NCBI RefSeq assembly: GCF_963678635.1 | Contig: NW_026971414.1 | Coordinates: 62,001-126,000 of the forward strand | Direction of reading: 5' to 3' | From: Symsagittifera roscoffensis | Taxonomy: Eukaryota; Xenacoelomorpha; Acoela; Convolutidae | DNA length: 64,000 bases | Shown here: positions 46,422-58,367 of the stretch, piece after piece | Position numbering within the stretch: position 1 is the stretch's first letter | Layout of the letters: every line of letters starts with the position of its first letter | Program-made: the position numbers and the translations under genes | The notes under the pieces: model-generated | Seen by the model: only the letters and a program-made list of their open reading frames with translations | What the model was told of the DNA's origin: nothing | The model's database searches: none

Positions 46422-47391
46422 CCCGGGTTGACAAAAAAAGCTTATCGTACAAGTTTGATTTATCAAAAAAAAATGCTTTTCATACTCTTTCATACAATTT
46501 CATGGAGCAAATGTAAATGTAAGAAAATAGCAAAATAAACATTTTTTCATAATATGAAACTGTATAATAAGCATTTTATCCATACTATGAAATTGTATGA
46601 CAAGCCTTTTTTCCATAAATAAAAAGAAAAAAAATTTTGTTTCGAAAATGTGTGTTTCAACCGAAACACTAACCAAGGATTTTTTATCGATAGAAAACCC
46701 AGTGTTATGATGGTTGAGAAAATAGGCCTGTTTTTTTTTACAATTTTATTTTTTTTTAGCAGATGAAACAAAAGATAATTATCGTGTTTGCAAAACACTT
46801 TCTGGTGATCTTTGGTTTTTTGCGTAATAAACTCATCCTGGAATACGTTATAAACACAAGAAGTCTAATTTTGCAAGCAAAATTTTTTATACTGTGAAAA
46901 TTTTATTTTAGCACAAAAACAAGGTTGCAACCAAAATAGAGGTTAAAAAACTTTCACCTCAAATTTTTGTTTTTCTTTTCAGAAAAAAAACATATCATGC
47001 AATTTTCATTAAATAAAATTTAATGATACGAATTTTTCTGACCGAACAAATTATTATATTTTTGATTGTCAAATTGCCCTCTATTATAGACATAATTATT
47101 TTAATTTAATTAAAAATACCCAAACACATTTTTTGGTGAATTTTTAAAATATTTTTTTTCCATGACAAAATTAATGAAAACTGTATGATACAATTTTTTT
47201 ATAAAAAAATAAAAATCATTTTTCAATTACCAGAAAGCTTTAAAAGATGAAATTAGACCAAAAATGTTTATTAAAATTTTTATAAAATTTCAAACAATTT
47301 GACTGAATTTTCTATGACGAGCAATTTTTCCATCGACTTCATATATGAAACCGTACGATAAGCATTTTTCTTCTATGGATGTCAACCCGAG
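46422..47391. mobile_element. CCCGGG-end non-autonomous transposon, second full copy
   Basis: Starts CCCGGGTTGACA and ends TGTCAACCCGAG (47380-47391), inverted with one mismatch. Subterminal ATGAAATTGTATGA / AAGCATTTT.CCATA repeats lie near both ends, as in 43043-44085. It is 970 bp long, with no transposase ORF. Confidence 0.7.
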
Positions 47392-47984
47392 TGATATAAG
47401 TACGCAATATATCGCACTTTAATGATCTCAAATTCTCAAAATTAACAATTTTCTAACGCGCGTAACTTTACAAAAAAAATGACAGGCAAAATATAATTTC
47501 AAAAATTGAGCTCAGGATATGAATATCTCTCAGATTTTTAAAAGTTTCGTTTAAATAAAAAGTCGAAAAATGACTGAACAAAAAACTACACCAAGCGTAG
47601 ATTTTGAGCATCAGCACTTTCTTCAAAAGTCGGAACAATAACCAGCCTCCAGTACCAAAAATAGGTTTGAATTAAGCTTCGTCATTATTTTCAATTGGGT
47701 ATAATTATCTTTGTAATATGGTCTTTAGTTTTGAAGTTCCAACTTCGGTTTCTAACCTATATCGAAAATAAAAACATAGCAATTTTCTTGAGACCTCTGT
47801 ACCAAAAGCAAAACACTATTGATGCACGGGGAGTTGAATAGGTCGCATAGATTCAGCCCGGGGAGTGCGGACACCCTGGTTTTGAGATACATTATAGAGT
47901 ATCCGGTCCGCATTTTTTATTTTGAGATGGGGAATAAATTTCCCAATGTGTTAGGATGGATTATAGAGTTCCGGGTTTTAGATG
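47392..47984. other. A/T-rich spacer, nothing recognised
   Basis: No gene or repeat I can support. The ORF from 47819 runs into the dispersed repeat. Confidence 0.3.
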
Positions 47985-48180
47985 GTAGGTTTCAGGGCTT
48001 CAAGTGGTTAGTTTTCTCAGCATCCAAATTCCCCATGTATCAAGATAGTGTTTTGATTTCCCTATGTATTGGGATTAGAAATAGATTTTCAATTTAAATA
48101 GATAAGGAACAGGTTTAAGAATTTTTGATGGTAGTTTTCAGATGGTAAGATAATAAGTCAAAAAGAATGTTGGCGCCGAG
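47985..48180. repeat. dispersed repeat, TGTATTAAGATAG family, copy 2
   Basis: Shows TTTTAGATGGTAGGTTTCAG, ATGTATCAAGATAG, ATGTATTGGGATTAGAAAT, TTTCAGATGGTAAGAT and TTGGCGCCGAGA, the word set of 3835-4160. Confidence 0.45.
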
Positions 48181-48329
48181 AGCAACAAATAAGCTTCTAA
48201 ATAACTTCATGATAAAAAAAAAAAATCTTGTTAACCCAAGTGCGTCGTTTAAAAATAAGTGTTGAAAAAAAGTTAAATTACCGAGAAAATATTTCAATTT
48301 ATTACGTGGTATACAGTTTTAGTGCATAA

Positions 48330-49375
48330 TCGCTTACAAAATTAGAGGGTTTACTTTGTATACATCACATTCATTTTCCCGTTTAGGTTAAAAAAAGCTC
48401 AGTCCTTTCTTAGTTTGTTCATAAGTTGCAACTGTATGGTTAATCGTTTTCAATCCACCTTTACTTCACTGCCTAATCCAGTATTTGTCAATACTTAGCC
48501 ATCGCTCCATCCCCAGAGTCTGCCTATCCGCGCTTGTTCAACCCTTTACTGCAAAGCTTAAATTTGTAATTTTAACTATCCAATACAACTTCTTGGTGCA
48601 TCTGATCTCCTTCTTGAAATTCCAGCTCTCTTATATCATGTTTTTTCTTGTGTTTTTGTAGCAGCACGTACGGGGAAAAAGTTGCTTCTTGCGTCTGCTC
48701 TAAAATTGTTTCGACATCCCATATTTTGCTTATCAACCTACTCTGCTCGCTTGCCGCGGAATATACAATCATAAAAATTTTCTTCTGTCAATGCCAAACA
48801 GAAAAAATCAGTATCCATTTCGAGATCTTCAAAGTTGTTGACGTCGCAAGTTTTATCAAAAAAAATTATATACAGCTCCACATTCTCAACTCGGCATAGT
48901 GTAGTATTAAGAAATATACTATAATTGGTTCACGATATTCTGAAGTAAATTTAACAAGCTCCACTTCATAAAAATCTGTAGCTACAATTTTGAGTCTCTT
49001 CAAGAACTGGTTATTGATAACTTCATGGGTTGGTTTTTTCGTCTCCAAGAAACTTTGTCATTGTCAGTTTTGATCTCTCCATTGTTTGGTAGCCATAGTT
49101 GCTATTTCCTCGCAGTTTTCTTGTTTCGGCTATCACACTAGATAATGGATTTTCGTCAGCTGCTCGCCCAACATCAACAACAGACTGAGCTAAATTGTTG
49201 AATACTTTTTGAGGTGTGTATTTTACAAATCGATGAACTATTTGCACGGTTTCCAACATCCAAGTAAAAGTTAAAAAGTGGTGTAGTAAGTGTCCCATCT
49301 TGTAACATCGAGATTTTCGAAAATTGATGGGAAGTTGGAAAATTTTAGTTCGTCTGGAACAAAAAGATTGCTTCT
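48330..49375 (-). pseudogene. Polinton family-B DNA polymerase, C-terminal (palm) part
   Basis: Minus-strand reading from about 49375 gives DELKFSNFPSIFENLDVTRW. Then at 49298-49023 comes an open frame with RFVKYTPQKVFNNLAQSVVD and KLRGNSNYGYQTM, where K-x3-N-S-x-Y-G is intact PolB motif B. After a frame change, 49048-48866 gives LKRLKIVATDFYEVEL and EPIIVYFLILHYAELRM. In a third frame, EMDTDFFCLAL (about 48810-48780) holds motif C, Asp-Thr-Asp intact but with the following Ser replaced by Phe. A C-terminal Gln/Lys-rich segment (48772-48572) and traces such as KGLNKRG and SGDGAMAKY follow to about 48330. At least three frameshifts and several stops are present. It lies on the opposite strand from the polymerase N-terminus at 29935. 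Confidence 0.7.
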
Positions 49376-49617
49376 GTAAAAATAAGATCCCACCAACTAC
49401 GCACTACACTCCCACGTTTTTTCTATGGAGTATCGTTTTATTCTCGAAAGCAATTCTTTCGAATGTCGTCAACTTTAGTTAGTTTTTGTTAAAACCGATG
49501 TTTTTGAAAGTTGGTGAGAACCTGGAGAGATTTTTTGTAATTTTTCTGGAACAAAAAGATCGCTTTTGGAAGGTTTTTATCCCACCAACTACACTCCCAC
49601 GTTTTTAAAAAGAGTAT
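49326..49617. repeat. two tandem copies of a ~110-bp segment (period ~180)
   Basis: CTGGAACAAAAAGAT(T/C)GCTT...ATCCCACCAACTAC...ACACTCCCACGTTTTT...GAGTATC(G/T)TT occurs at 49353-49436 and 49549-49617. The left copy overlaps the most upstream recognisable polymerase codons, so the duplication may have come from the polymerase gene. Confidence 0.6.
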
Positions 49618-49904
49618 CTTTCTTCATTAATGCATTCTTTTTGATGAGCGTCCATTTGTCTTTTCTTGCTTGCTCGTTTGATATCATCATCAATAAGACA
49701 AGGATGAAAATAGAAACACAAACCCATTGCTTCAAAAGCAGTCTAAGAATTGTTCCAATAACTATCAACACTGAAGCAATCAATTTTTGCTGAGTTCCTG
49801 TCGTGTAGTAGTTTTCAGGTCTAGATGCTTGAAAACATGAAATCTAGAACAAAATGAATGTTTGCTTATCAAGGTGGAGGAAGTGGTAAAATAATTTGTC
49901 CTTG

Positions 49905-52900
49905 TTACACAATTCGCTAATTTTTGTTTTTCAACTTTAAATTAAGATACTCAATCAAGATTTGTGAATAATAGTAGTTTTCAGGTAAGCTTTTCGTTCC
50001 TTAGAACACTTTTTAAAATTAGGTTGAGATCAAAAAAGGCTATAAGAGAGTCAACCAAATTGATGTGACAAATTGTTCTCTTTTTAAATCAAAATGACTG
50101 TTTTGTTGAAAATTTTTTGAATCATTATAGATTTTTTGTACATTTTTAGATGAATCAAATAAAAACAAAAACTACTGAGGTTTTAGCTGGTAAGAATATA
50201 GCTTAGAAACATTTTCTCAATTTATCTGAAAACCTCCCACTGTTTTTTCTATTTCCACCATCAAAACGAAACAACTGTTCAGTCCTTCAAAAAACTTCCT
50301 AAATAATTGGCAGGTAGGAAAGGCAGAGAAAACAGAACAGTGATTCAACAGGACAAATTATCTCTTCTGAGAAGATCACATGGTTTGGCACATGAATAAG
50401 AAAGTGACAACAAACTGGAAAACTCAGACATTTTTTGTTTCAAATAAAAATGCTTTTGGCACTTCAGACGAATATAAAACTTTATTTATGTTTGTAAATT
50501 TGAATTGCACTTGAATTAAGGATGGTTGAACCACTTTTCGCAAAGCTCGGCATCTTTTTGGTTCCCTTCCATTTTGAGTTACGTTGAACTGCTCAACTGA
50601 ACACTTATCTGAATGATGTAAAAAAAATTTGAACAAAAACTGCGTTTGAACATAAAATAATAACAAACTTTTTTTATATATATATGTAAGTAAAGCTATG
50701 TAATTTCTGCAGAACTTGGCTAATAGATGTAACAATTAAAAGCAAGCAGAACTATAAGGCATCCAAAGAAAGAATGGTTTCTGCAAAGATTTGTGGCAGC
50801 AAAAACTATTATTGAAGCAAGTCATGTATTTCGCTATTTTTTGTTTTTCAAATTTAAGTTAACATGTTCAATCAAGATTGTGAATAGTAGGAAAAGTTTT
50901 CAAGGAAACATATTGTTTTAAAAATAGTTTCAGTTCAAAAAAGCTATAAAAAAGTCAACTGAATTGATGAGACAAAGTTTTCCCTTTTTTGATCAAACTG
51001 ATTGTTTTGTTGAAAAATTTTTGAATCACTATAGTAGTTATTTTGTACATTTTCAGATGATTGATATATAAGAAAAAACTGCGGAGACTTTAGCTGGAAA
51101 GAAAACAGCTTTGAAGTTTTTTTTAGTTTATATGAAAGCCTCTCACTGTTTTTTCTATTTCCACCATCAAAACGAAAAAACTGTTCAGTCCTTTAAAAAA
51201 CTTCCTTGATAATTGGCAGGTAGGAAAGGCAGAGAAAACAGAACAGTGATTCAACAGGACAATTTATCTCTTCTGAGAAGATCACATGGTTTGGCACATG
51301 AATAAGAAAGTGACAACAAACTGGAAAACTCAGACATTTTTTGTTTCAAATAAAAATGCTTTTGGCACTTCAGACGAATAAAAAACTTTATTTATATTTG
51401 TAAATTTGAATTGCACTTGAATTAAGGATGGTTGAACCACTTTTCGCAAAGCTCGGCATCTTTTTGGTTCCCTTCCATTTTGAGTTACGTTGAACTGCTC
51501 AACTGAACACTTATCTGAATGATGTAAAAAAAATTTGAACAAAAACTGCGTTTGAACATAAAATAATAACAAACTTTTTTTATATATATATGTAAGTAAA
51601 GCTATGTAATTTCTGCAGAACTTGGCTAATAGATGTAACAATTAAAAGCAAGCAGAACTATAAGGCATCCAAAGAAAGAATGGTTTCTGCAAAGATTTGT
51701 GGCAGCAAAAACTATTATTGAAGCAAGTCATGTATTTCGCTATTTTTTGTTTTTCAAATATAAGTTAACATGTTCAATCAAGATTGTGAATAGTAGGAAA
51801 AGTTTTCAAGGAAATATATTATTTTAAAAATAGTTTCAGTTCAAAAAAGCTATAAAAAAGTCAACTGAATTGACGAGACAAAGTTTTCCCTTTTTTGATC
51901 AAACTGATTGTTTTGTTGAAAATTTTTTGAATCATTTTAGTTATTTTGTACATTTTCAGATGATTGATCTATAAGAAAAAACTGCGGAGATTTTAGCTGG
52001 AAAGAAAACAGCTTTGAAGTTTTTTTAGTTTATATGAAAAGCTCCCACTGTTTTTTCTATTTCCACCATCAAAACGAAAAAAACTGTTCAGTCCTTTAAA
52101 AAACTTCCTTGACAATTGGCAGGTAGGAAAGGCAGAGAAAACAGAACAGTGATTCAACAGGACAAATTATCTCTTCTGAGAAGATCACATGGTTTGGCAC
52201 ATGTATAAGAAAATGACGTCAAACTGGAAAACTCAGACATTTTTTGTTTCAAATAAAAATGTTTTTTGGCATTTCGGACGAATATAAAACTTTAATTATA
52301 TTTGTAAATTTAAATTACACTTCAATTAAGAATTGTTGAACAACTTTTCGCAAAGCTAGGCATCTTTTTGTTTCCCTTTCATTTTGATTTACGTTGAACT
52401 GCTCAACTGAACATTTATCTGAATGATGTAATAAAAAACTTGAACAAAAACTGCGTTTGAACATAAATTAATAACAACCATTTTTTATATTAATGTAAGT
52501 AAAGCTATGTAATTTCTGAAGAACTTGGCTAATAGATGTTCCAATTAAAAGCAATTTTTTCTATTTCCACCATCAAAATGAATAAAGCTTTAAGCAGAAT
52601 TAGAAATCTAACCCGACAAAAGAAGCCAAATATACTAGAATGAGCGAGTTACTGCATCCAGTTTGAAATTGGTAACGAATCTAACAAGGTTCTCAGATGT
52701 ATTAAAATCTCCCGGTGAGCAAATTATCATAGATCTTTCAGAACGGAGAGAACTCGAGATTGAAAGAATCAGAAAATTTAGAGAAAGGTAGCTCTTTCTT
52801 GTAATCTACCAGAAACATTTACGGGTTTGCATATGACTTAAATGAAAGAAAAATTGATGAAACTGCTGATCTGACTGACGAAAAAAAAATTTTTTTTTCT

Positions 52901-53510
52901 CGCAAGTGAACATTTACTGCAAACACTATTTTTGACTAAATGGTTGATTTACACATCAACAATTCCTTCAAAGTCCGAAATGACATTCAACCATTTCAAC
53001 AAAGACCTATTCTAGACGAATCCAAAGAAGTGTTCAGTCCCTTAAGAAATTTCCTACATAATTGGCAGGTAGAGAAGGTAGAGAAAACAGTGTAGTGATT
53101 CAACAGGACAAAATATCTCTTTTGAGAAAAAAACCTGGTTTGGCGCATGGATAGAAAAAAGACAACAAACTCAGACAGTTTTCGTTTCAAAAAAAACTTT
53201 TGGCATTTTAGACAAGTATAAAACTTTCTTTTGTTTTTGTTAATTTTTTCTCATTTGAATTAAGGTTTGATGAACTAACTTTTGCAAAGCTAGACATCTT
53301 TTTGGCTCCCTTCCATCTTGACTTACGCTGAACTGCTCGACTGAACACTTCTCTTTATGCTGTAACAAAATTTGAACCAAATCTGCGTTTGTACATAAAA
53401 TAATGACAACCAATTTTTTTTATATATGTAAGTAAATTTATCTAATCTCTGCAGAATTTGACTAACAGATGTTCCAATCAAAAGCAATCATAACTATAAG
53501 TTCTCCAAAG
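49905..53510. repeat. 906-bp tandem repeats (three copies plus a diverged fourth)
   Basis: Landmark GGCAGGTAGGAAAGGCAGAG lies at about 50310, 51216 and 52122 (period 906). A diverged version, GGCAGGTAGAGAAGGTAGAG, lies at about 53064. Copy starts (TTCGCTA.TTTTTGTTTTTCA) are near 49911, 50830 and 51736. The minus-strand 103-codon ORF at 50424-50735 reappears at 51330-51641 with one residue changed, and copy 3 has decayed. The fourth copy follows a 470-bp unrelated insert (52560-53025). No known domain is visible in the ORF, so I treat it as part of the repeat. Confidence 0.8.
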
Positions 53511-53912
53511 ACTATAAAAGATTGTGAGTGGATACAAAAACTCTTGGTTACTACAGGTTTTTCGTAAAACTAGTTCGAAGCAGAAATAAAGAGTGGCTTT
53601 TTATTATGTTCTGAATAAAAGCTAAGGAGAGCTTGACCCATTGTGGGGGCCTTCTGTAAGAATGATTTCGCAGAGATTTGTGGATTTATATAGGAGAAGT
53701 AATGCTTTCACACTTTCCACATAAGTAAACTCCCTACAAAAATTCCATATTCTGTGCTACTTTCATATATAAAAAAAATGTTGACTCTTACTGTTTACTA
53801 TCATTTTCAGTTAGTCTCAGAATCGTTTCTCTCGTTTTTCCTCATCTGATCAGTTTGCTCTTCTATTCAACAATGTACTCCAGAAAAGACACTAGTCTCA
53901 ACTGTTTTTCGA
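53511..53912. other. A/T-rich spacer, nothing recognised
   Basis: No supported feature. Confidence 0.3.
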
Positions 53913-54173
53913 ATGAGTTTTTTTAAAATCAAACAAGAATTGGCAGGTTTGCTTGGTCCTAATATTTCTAAAAGGGGGAAATTTACTTTGAACCTTGTTT
54001 CCAAGAGAATAGTGCAACTCGCGAAAGACAGCAATCTCGTTGAAAAAGAGTCAATCTCAACAATCAGAGAAAAATATTTTCACAATGCTGAAAATCTTGG
54101 ATTCATGCATATATATGAAGGCATTACTGGCGAAAATTCAATTACGGATCAAAAGCTTGCCAACTGCAATTAA
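53913..54173 (+). other. unidentified plus-strand ORF, 86 codons
   Basis: Starts MSFFKIKQELAGLLGPNISK and continues with balanced, charged composition (KRIVQLAKDSNLVEKESIST, then YEGITGENSITDQKLANC). It is more protein-like than the other short ORFs in this part. I do not recognise it. It has no splice signals I would defend. It could be a fragment of a transposable-element gene or a chance frame. Confidence 0.25.
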
Positions 54174-55369
54174 GTATACGAGAACACAACATACGACAAA
54201 GTATAGTTTGAGTAAAAACCAACAACCACAGAGTAAAAAGGCTTCCATTCATTCAATTTTAGCTCTTCACCGCAAAAACTCGTCTTGAAGCGAGTTGCCC
54301 ATTTCAACTATATTTTGAATGAACTCAAATAACTGTTTCAATTTTCGGGAGACTTTATTTTTGTTGAAATTGTAAGGCTCAGTAAATGTTATGATCGTTG
54401 ATTTTTTTTGTATTTGGTAATTAAAATATATTGGTTCAAAACTACTTCTTTTCAATGAAGTGTGCATTTAGAGTTAGAGCCTTGGATATTAGAGAAAAAT
54501 TCAGCCAAAATACAAAATTTAATCAAAAATGGCTGAATACAAGAAACAAATATTAGTTGATTCTCCAATCTATATTAAAAAAAAAAATTGTACAGCTACT
54601 GTTTTCATCTAAGCTTATGTAAGGTTTGTTTTAATTGGAGAATCTTAAAAAAGAATCTCATTTCAGTTGAAATCATTGTCAGTTAATTTATAATTTCTGT
54701 ATTTGATCGGTTGTTGTGAAACTTTTTCCATAAGTTGAGATTTCGAATCGTAACTTGAAATTGTTAAAATGAATCAAATGTCTAGTAAGTAAAAAACAAT
54801 GCAATTTGTTGTAATTCCGAATTCAAACATCTTGAACAAAGATAGAAATTTTTGAAAAAATTTTTCAAAAAAAAATTTTGTTGCTGATATACATAAACGT
54901 TTTTGGAAAAGTTCAGCTGGAAAAAAAATTCGTTATCAGAAGTGTTTTCAACGTCTGAAATAGGCATTTATCGGACATTAAAGCTAAATTTCTTTAAAAA
55001 AAGAATAAGAATGATGAAGTGATGACGTTGATGAGGATTTTAATTGTTTTTGATTCTAGAGAATAACCAAAAAATTCATTAGGAAGATGAAGAGTATGCT
55101 TGATAAAAAAAGCGTTGTGCCTGAAAACTACATTTTCTATAACAAGAATAGGCTCAGACTGAGTTATCAAAAATTAACTGATAAAATCATACAAAAAAAT
55201 TGATGACAAAGAAAGTCATAAGATTTTGAGTGAATAAATTTGACTGATTTCGAAAAACTTCACAAATCACATAGTTTTTTTTTAAGCTGGAGAGCTTGGC
55301 TGAACATTATTTTTGTGAATACTTTGTTTTTTAATCAAAATCAAAAAGTACAGAATTTTCAAAATGAAG
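54174..55369. other. A/T-rich spacer, nothing recognised
   Basis: Short ORFs on both strands without recognisable domains. Confidence 0.3.
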
Positions 55370-56220
55370 AAAAGCTCATTTCTGATTGGTTGATATCAAA
55401 CTGGCTAAAACTTGATTTGAAAATAAAGATTGATTTTAAGTAATTTTTGTTTGAAAATAAAAACAAATCCATCTTATGTATGGCTCGACACTGATTGGTT
55501 GACCTTGAAACTGGTGAAAATTTCATCAAAAGTAAAGCTTGATTTGGATTAGTTGATATCAAGACTTTTGAAAAACCCATGAGAATTAAGCTTAATAATA
55601 TCAAAACTTTAAAAGTTGCACAATGACTAAAGCTTGACTCTGATTAGTTGATATCAAAACTTTTCGAAAAAAAAACTTTATATGTCAAGCTAGAATCTGA
55701 TTGGTTGTTATCAGCTCTTTGAAAAATTAATGATAAGTAAAGCTTGATTCCGATTGCTTGGTATCAAACCTTCTGAAAAAACCATGATAAATCAAAATCG
55801 AATCTGACTGGTTGATATCAAAACTTCGAAAGTTCGATGACGAGTAAGGTTTGATTTTGATTGCTTGGTATCAGTACTTTTGAAAAAAAAACATGATAAG
55901 TAAAGCTCGTTTCTGATTGAGTGGTACGAAAACTTTCGAAAAACCAATGATAAGTAGAGATCGATTCTGATTGGTTGCTATCAAGTCATCGAGAATTCTG
56001 CGACGAAAAAAGCTTGTTTTCTTATTGATTAATATCAAATTTTTTGAAATATTCATGATAAGTAAGCTCGTTTCTTATTGTTTGGTATCAAAATTTTTGA
56101 AAAATCCACTATAAATAAAGCTCGATTCTGTTTGGTTGAGATCATAATTTTGAAAAATCTACTTTAAACAAAGCTCAGTTCTGATTAGTTGATATCGAAT
56201 TTTTGAAAGTTCCAATGATT
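55370..56220. repeat. ~55-bp minisatellite, GATTGGTTGATATCAA core, about 14 copies
   Basis: The core appears near 55384, 55495, 55547, 55643, 55700, 55756, 55811, 55858, 55914, 55968, 56024, 56076, 56129 and 56184. It is followed each time by CTTTTGAAAAA, an A-rich stretch, (A/G)TGATAAGTAAAGCTCGATT, then the next core. The consensus GATTGGTTGATATC includes an inverted CCAAT box and a GATATC palindrome. Confidence 0.8.
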
Positions 56221-56604
56221 GATTAAATTTAATTCAGTTCAAATGAAGTTTATTTCAGCTACACCAAGCAAGATCATAAATTTTCTGATTTTTTTCACTT
56301 TCAAAAACAATTGGTTTACAAATTTCCATAACCTTTTTTTATTTCAAATTTTATTCATTTTTTGAGTCTATTCAAAATAGGCGCTACTTAAATTTTGGGA
56401 CATTCTAAATCCCTCTTTTGATCTCAAGTTTTGAGATGTTGTTCCCTACTGATTGAGATGTCGTCACTAAAAAAGCGAAAAAGTTGCATATCTTGTATTT
56501 GGTAGAAGTTAGCGAGGAACTGAATGTTCGTATCTAGAAGAAATATTCTTCTCGTTAAAACAGACATAAAAGAGTGAGCAGAGAATGGGGACTGCAAGTT
56601 TTAA
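56221..56604. other. A/T-rich spacer, nothing recognised
   Basis: No supported feature. Confidence 0.3.
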
Positions 56605-56900
56605 AATAGTGAGTTCAATGTCCCGTCTAATGGCTATTAAGATAGGTATTAGGTTTCCCAATGTTTTCAGATGAGTTGTATCAAGTTTCAGAAGGCAAAG
56701 TTTCAGAAATTTTTGAAGCCCGATTTTTCAATGTATCAAGATAGTGAATAAGTTTGCCGATACATTAAGGTTAGAAATAAAACTTTAAAAAATTAGGTAC
56801 GGAAGAGTTTCACAAAATATTAAGATATGTTTTAGAGTTTCAGATAATAAATTGGTATCAGTTGGTATCTATATGCTTCAGACAGTAATTTTCGGGAAAA
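56605..56900. repeat. dispersed repeat, TGTATTAAGATAG family, copy 3
   Basis: Carries AATGTATCAAGATAGTGAAT, CATTAAGGTTAGAAATAAA, AAGTTTCAGAAATTTTTG and GTATCAAGTTTCAG, as in copies 1 and 2. It is more degraded and may extend to about 57020. Confidence 0.4.
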
Positions 56901-57779
56901 AATTAAAACTAAATTTTGCACCGATTTTTCCTGTGTGTTCAAATTTTTTTTCATGTATTAGGATTGGCAGACAAATTTGCATGTGTTGAGATTTGGTATA
57001 GAACTTGTAATGTTTTAAGATGCAATGATCTAGTACCTTGGGTAAAAAAATTGAGTTTTTGGTGCAGCAGTGTCAAGTTTTTGAAATTTTTTTAAAAAAC
57101 CTCAAAGTTTTGGCAAGAGCTTTGATCGCTTCCCACATAAATGTATATATTCAACGAATATTGAATGTAGGACACAGAATGCATTTTGAGTTGTTTTTTC
57201 AATTTGTTTTTTACATGCGTTTTTAGGCAGAACCGAGGAATCTATTATGAAAAACAGTATCAATTGAACGAGCAATTTTCTGGCAGAGGTAAAATTAGTG
57301 GAAAACTTCAAACATCTAAGTGTTACTTTGTATTTTGAGCAAATTACTTTTAGCAGAAAAAAATTCTAATTGAGTAGCTATTTTGAACGTTGTCAGCAAA
57401 AATACAATTTTTGGTGATCAAATACCATCTCGCAAAACGTTTGTAGCGTCTTCGAGGTTTCTCGAAAATGTCTCTGAAGTTTCTCGAGTTTTGTCCAAAA
57501 TTTCTCAAAAACTGTTAAGTGAGAGGAAATTGAAGCCAATTAAGGCATTCACAAAAACATATGTAGGAAATTGGAGATATGGGTGTTTTTCAACGAAAGT
57601 TTTGTTGTATGAAATAAGAGCAAATCTATCGGTTGTTATCTGAAAATGTTTCTATAGCAGGTCTTTGTAAGAAGTTTTTTATCTGAAATACGAGTGAAAA
57701 GACGCAATGAAACCTCATTCTTCTTTTCTAATTTTTTTTATCCAACCAAAAAATGGACAAAAAACTACATCGATTAAGC
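56901..57779. other. A/T-rich spacer, nothing recognised
   Basis: The plus-strand ORF at 57383-57643 has no known domain and a Ser/Lys-rich composition. I do not call it. Confidence 0.3.
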
Positions 57780-57950
57780 AATTTTGTAATAAAAATCTTA
57801 CACAAATTTATTAAAAATAATAACATAGTTCTTAAAAATTACCGATCAACACCCTACCAATCTTTTTCCAAAAACCACTACATCCCATGACCACCCGACA
57901 GCACCAACATCTAACCAAACAAGCCAACCCCAATCATCTACACACGTATC

Positions 57951-58367
57951 TTGTTTGTAGAAAACCCCTATACATTTGAAGAAAGACACGTATCACTATG
58001 CGAACCTGTAGTACCAGCTTTTCGTCAAGCACCCCTAAGTGAACCACAAAACGAACCAACATATAAAATATACCCCTCCCTTCGGCAAGACTTTAACAGA
58101 ACCAGACATCCAAGTAAAAATCAAACCCTGACATCTACAAAAGATAAACAACTTGTTCACCCTCGACGAAATCAAATTCTTGGCACATCAACATTTTATT
58201 TTGATACACCCTCCTCAGCATCCTCAACCCCTTTGGATTTTTCAAGGAACACAATCCAAAGCACCCCCATCGCCTCAGACAGTTTCCCGATAAAATACCC
58301 TAAATATTCCATCCGACTATTTATGTTCAACGCCAACTTCTTAAAAAATTTGTTAAAATCATTTTAA
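57951..58367 (+). pseudogene. Pro/Ser/Thr-rich ORF of the AC-rich element
   Basis: An open frame of 138 codons, rich in Pro, Ser, Thr and Asn (RQAPLSEPQNEPTYKIYP, then DTPSSASSTPLDFSRNTIQS). It stops just before a 13-C run at 58369-58381. Such composition suits gag-like or linker proteins, but there is no zinc knuckle or other diagnostic residue. I do not recognise it. Confidence 0.3.

Noticed and set aside
48648-48899. Plus-strand ORF at the polymerase palm
   Set aside because: Antisense of the polymerase motif C region.
49589-49783. Minus-strand ORF with a hydrophobic segment as a membrane protein
   Set aside because: Short, overlapped by an equal plus-strand ORF (49566-49793), no supporting signals.
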